Part shown: positions 5,047 through 5,769 of the stretch, piece by piece
Layout of the letters: every line of letters begins with the position of its first letter
How positions within the stretch are numbered: the first letter of the stretch is position 1
Assembly: GCA_945906975.1 (NCBI GenBank)
Contig: CAMDRY010000230.1
Coordinates: 1-5,769 of the forward strand
Reading direction: 5' to 3'
Length of the DNA: 5,769 nt
From: Bordetella parapertussis
GTDB taxonomy: Bacteria; Pseudomonadota; Gammaproteobacteria; Burkholderiales; SG8-39
Position numbers and translations under genes: made by a program
The notes under the pieces: generated by a model
Databases searched by the model: none
What the model was told of the DNA's origin: nothing
The model's input: the letters and a program-made list of their open reading frames with translations, nothing else

Positions 5047-5769
5047 ATGAATGTGGAGTGGGCTAAATTTTTGACAGAAAACGCGGCAGTCATTAGCGAT
5101 GGCGCCGTCAGTCATTTTGGTGATAAGTCGATGGAGCTTTCGGCCGCGGCGCGAGTCAACATCATTGCTGACCTTTCACACCTTGGGATCATTGAATTCA
5201 GCGGCGAAGACGCGGGTGCCTTTCTACAAGGGCAGCTTTCCTGTGATGTAAAGGCGCTGTCCATGAACGCCAGTGCTTACGGCAGTTATTGTTCGGCCAA
5301 GGGTCGGGTTCTGGCAACATTTTTGCTCTGGCGCACCGAGCCGGGTTACAGCATGGCACTGGCACGGGACATTCTTCCGACAATCCAGAAGCGGCTGGGC
5401 ATGTTCGTGATGCGATCCAAGGTAAAGCTTGAAGACGCGTCGGATCGCTGCGTCCTCGCAGGGCTTAGCAGCCCAAACGGAGAGGAGCATATCGCCAAGC
5501 ATTTCCCTCTTGTTCCGGCTGACGACCATCAGGGAGCGGTCTCCGAAAATGGACTGCTGCTGCGCTTGTCGCAGAGACGATGGGTAATTGTGGCCGGGGT
5601 GAAAACCGCACAGAAAAATTGGTCCGTGCTGCAGGGGGCGTTCACACCGGTCGGTGCGGCAGCGTGGGGGTGGCTGGAAATTCGCGCCGGTGTCCCCTGG
5701 ATAACGCAGGCGACTCAAGACCAGTTCGTTCCTCAAATGATCAATCTTGAGTTGATCGGCGGGGTCAGC
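5047..5769 (+). CDS. ygfZ: YgfZ/GcvT-like folate-binding protein, N-terminal part (3' end outside window)
   Basis: An open frame of 241 codons runs off the right edge. YgfZ is a tetrahydrofolate-binding relative of the aminomethyltransferase GcvT that helps maintain certain Fe-S enzymes such as MiaB. The N-terminal GcvT-like fold shows DLSHLGIIEFSGEDA (42-56), FLQGQLSCDV (59-68), YCSAKGRVLATFLLW (81-95), EIRAGVPWI (211-219) and FVPQMINLELIGGV (227-240). The family signature K-G-C-Y-x-G-Q-E, which holds the key cysteine, normally follows within a few residues and is therefore just outside the window. The ATG at 5047 is preferred; an in-frame stop at 4963-4965 with no start codon between excludes longer forms, and GTG 5053 is the only close alternative. 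GGAAGAG at 5028-5034 is a possible ribosome site with a rather long 12-base spacing. Divergent from mltG. About a quarter of the usual length is missing because of the window edge. Confidence 0.92.
   Translation, partial: MNVEWAKFLTENAAVISDGAVSHFGDKSMELSAAARVNIIADLSHLGIIEFSGEDAGAFLQGQLSCDVKALSMNASAYGSYCSAKGRVLATFLLWRTEPGYSMALARDILPTIQKRLGMFVMRSKVKLEDASDRCVLAGLSSPNGEEHIAKHFPLVPADDHQGAVSENGLLLRLSQRRWVIVAGVKTAQKNWSVLQGAFTPVGAAAWGWLEIRAGVPWITQATQDQFVPQMINLELIGGVS

Noticed and set aside
4941..5066. Short plus-strand frame in the ygfZ leader overlapping its start by 20 bases, a possible leader peptide
   Set aside because: Its first ATG overlaps the predicted -10 box, the next ATG at 4965 has no ribosome site, and the frame is open far back into mltG, so it is most likely a shadow frame.
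5224..5736. Open frame of 170 codons on the minus strand
   Set aside because: It lies entirely antisense to the well-supported ygfZ frame, has no recognisable motif and an Arg/Cys/His-rich composition typical of a shadow frame.

Overview
This window is a compact chromosomal housekeeping region of a Gram-negative bacterium. The order mltG, tmk, holB, pilZ, tatD is the arrangement known from beta- and gammaproteobacteria. The wording of the proteins, the moderate GC content and a signal-peptide ankyrin-repeat gene after tatD suggest a betaproteobacterium, possibly of the Nitrosomonas/Nitrosospira group. The genus is an inference from memory of similar loci, not something the sequence proves.

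Layout. At the left edge lies the 3' end of a plus-strand DUF1178 gene (1-318), cut by the window start. It converges on a minus-strand cluster across a 90-base gap (319-408) filled largely by a nested inverted repeat (344-402), probably a shared terminator. Read 5' to 3' on the minus strand, the cluster is mltG (4892-3900), tmk (3852-3232), holB (3235-2219), pilZ (2226-1864), tatD (1826-1050) and a secreted ankyrin-repeat protein (1053-409). Three of the five junctions overlap (ATGA at tmk/holB and tatD/ankyrin, 8 bases at holB/pilZ). The other two gaps are 47 and 37 bases, so this looks like one operon with translational coupling. Upstream of mltG, a 154-base divergent intergenic region holds a consensus TATAAT facing ygfZ, and then the 5' part of ygfZ (5047-5769), cut by the right edge.

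How the genes fit together. MltG ends growing glycan strands at the inner membrane. Tmk makes dTDP for DNA synthesis. HolB is the clamp-loader delta' subunit. PilZ is the type IV pilus assembly factor. TatD is a metal-dependent nuclease/hydrolase. The ankyrin protein appears to be exported to the periplasm and has no assigned role. YgfZ is a folate-binding protein that supports Fe-S enzyme maintenance. The operon couples replication and nucleotide supply with envelope functions by position only; no shared mechanism is visible.

I found no mobile element, CRISPR array, tRNA, rRNA or defence module, and no convincing undescribed system. The points worth a second look are small: the terminator structure, the charged repeat-derived insert and G8 run in holB, the exported ankyrin protein coupled to tatD, and the leader of ygfZ.
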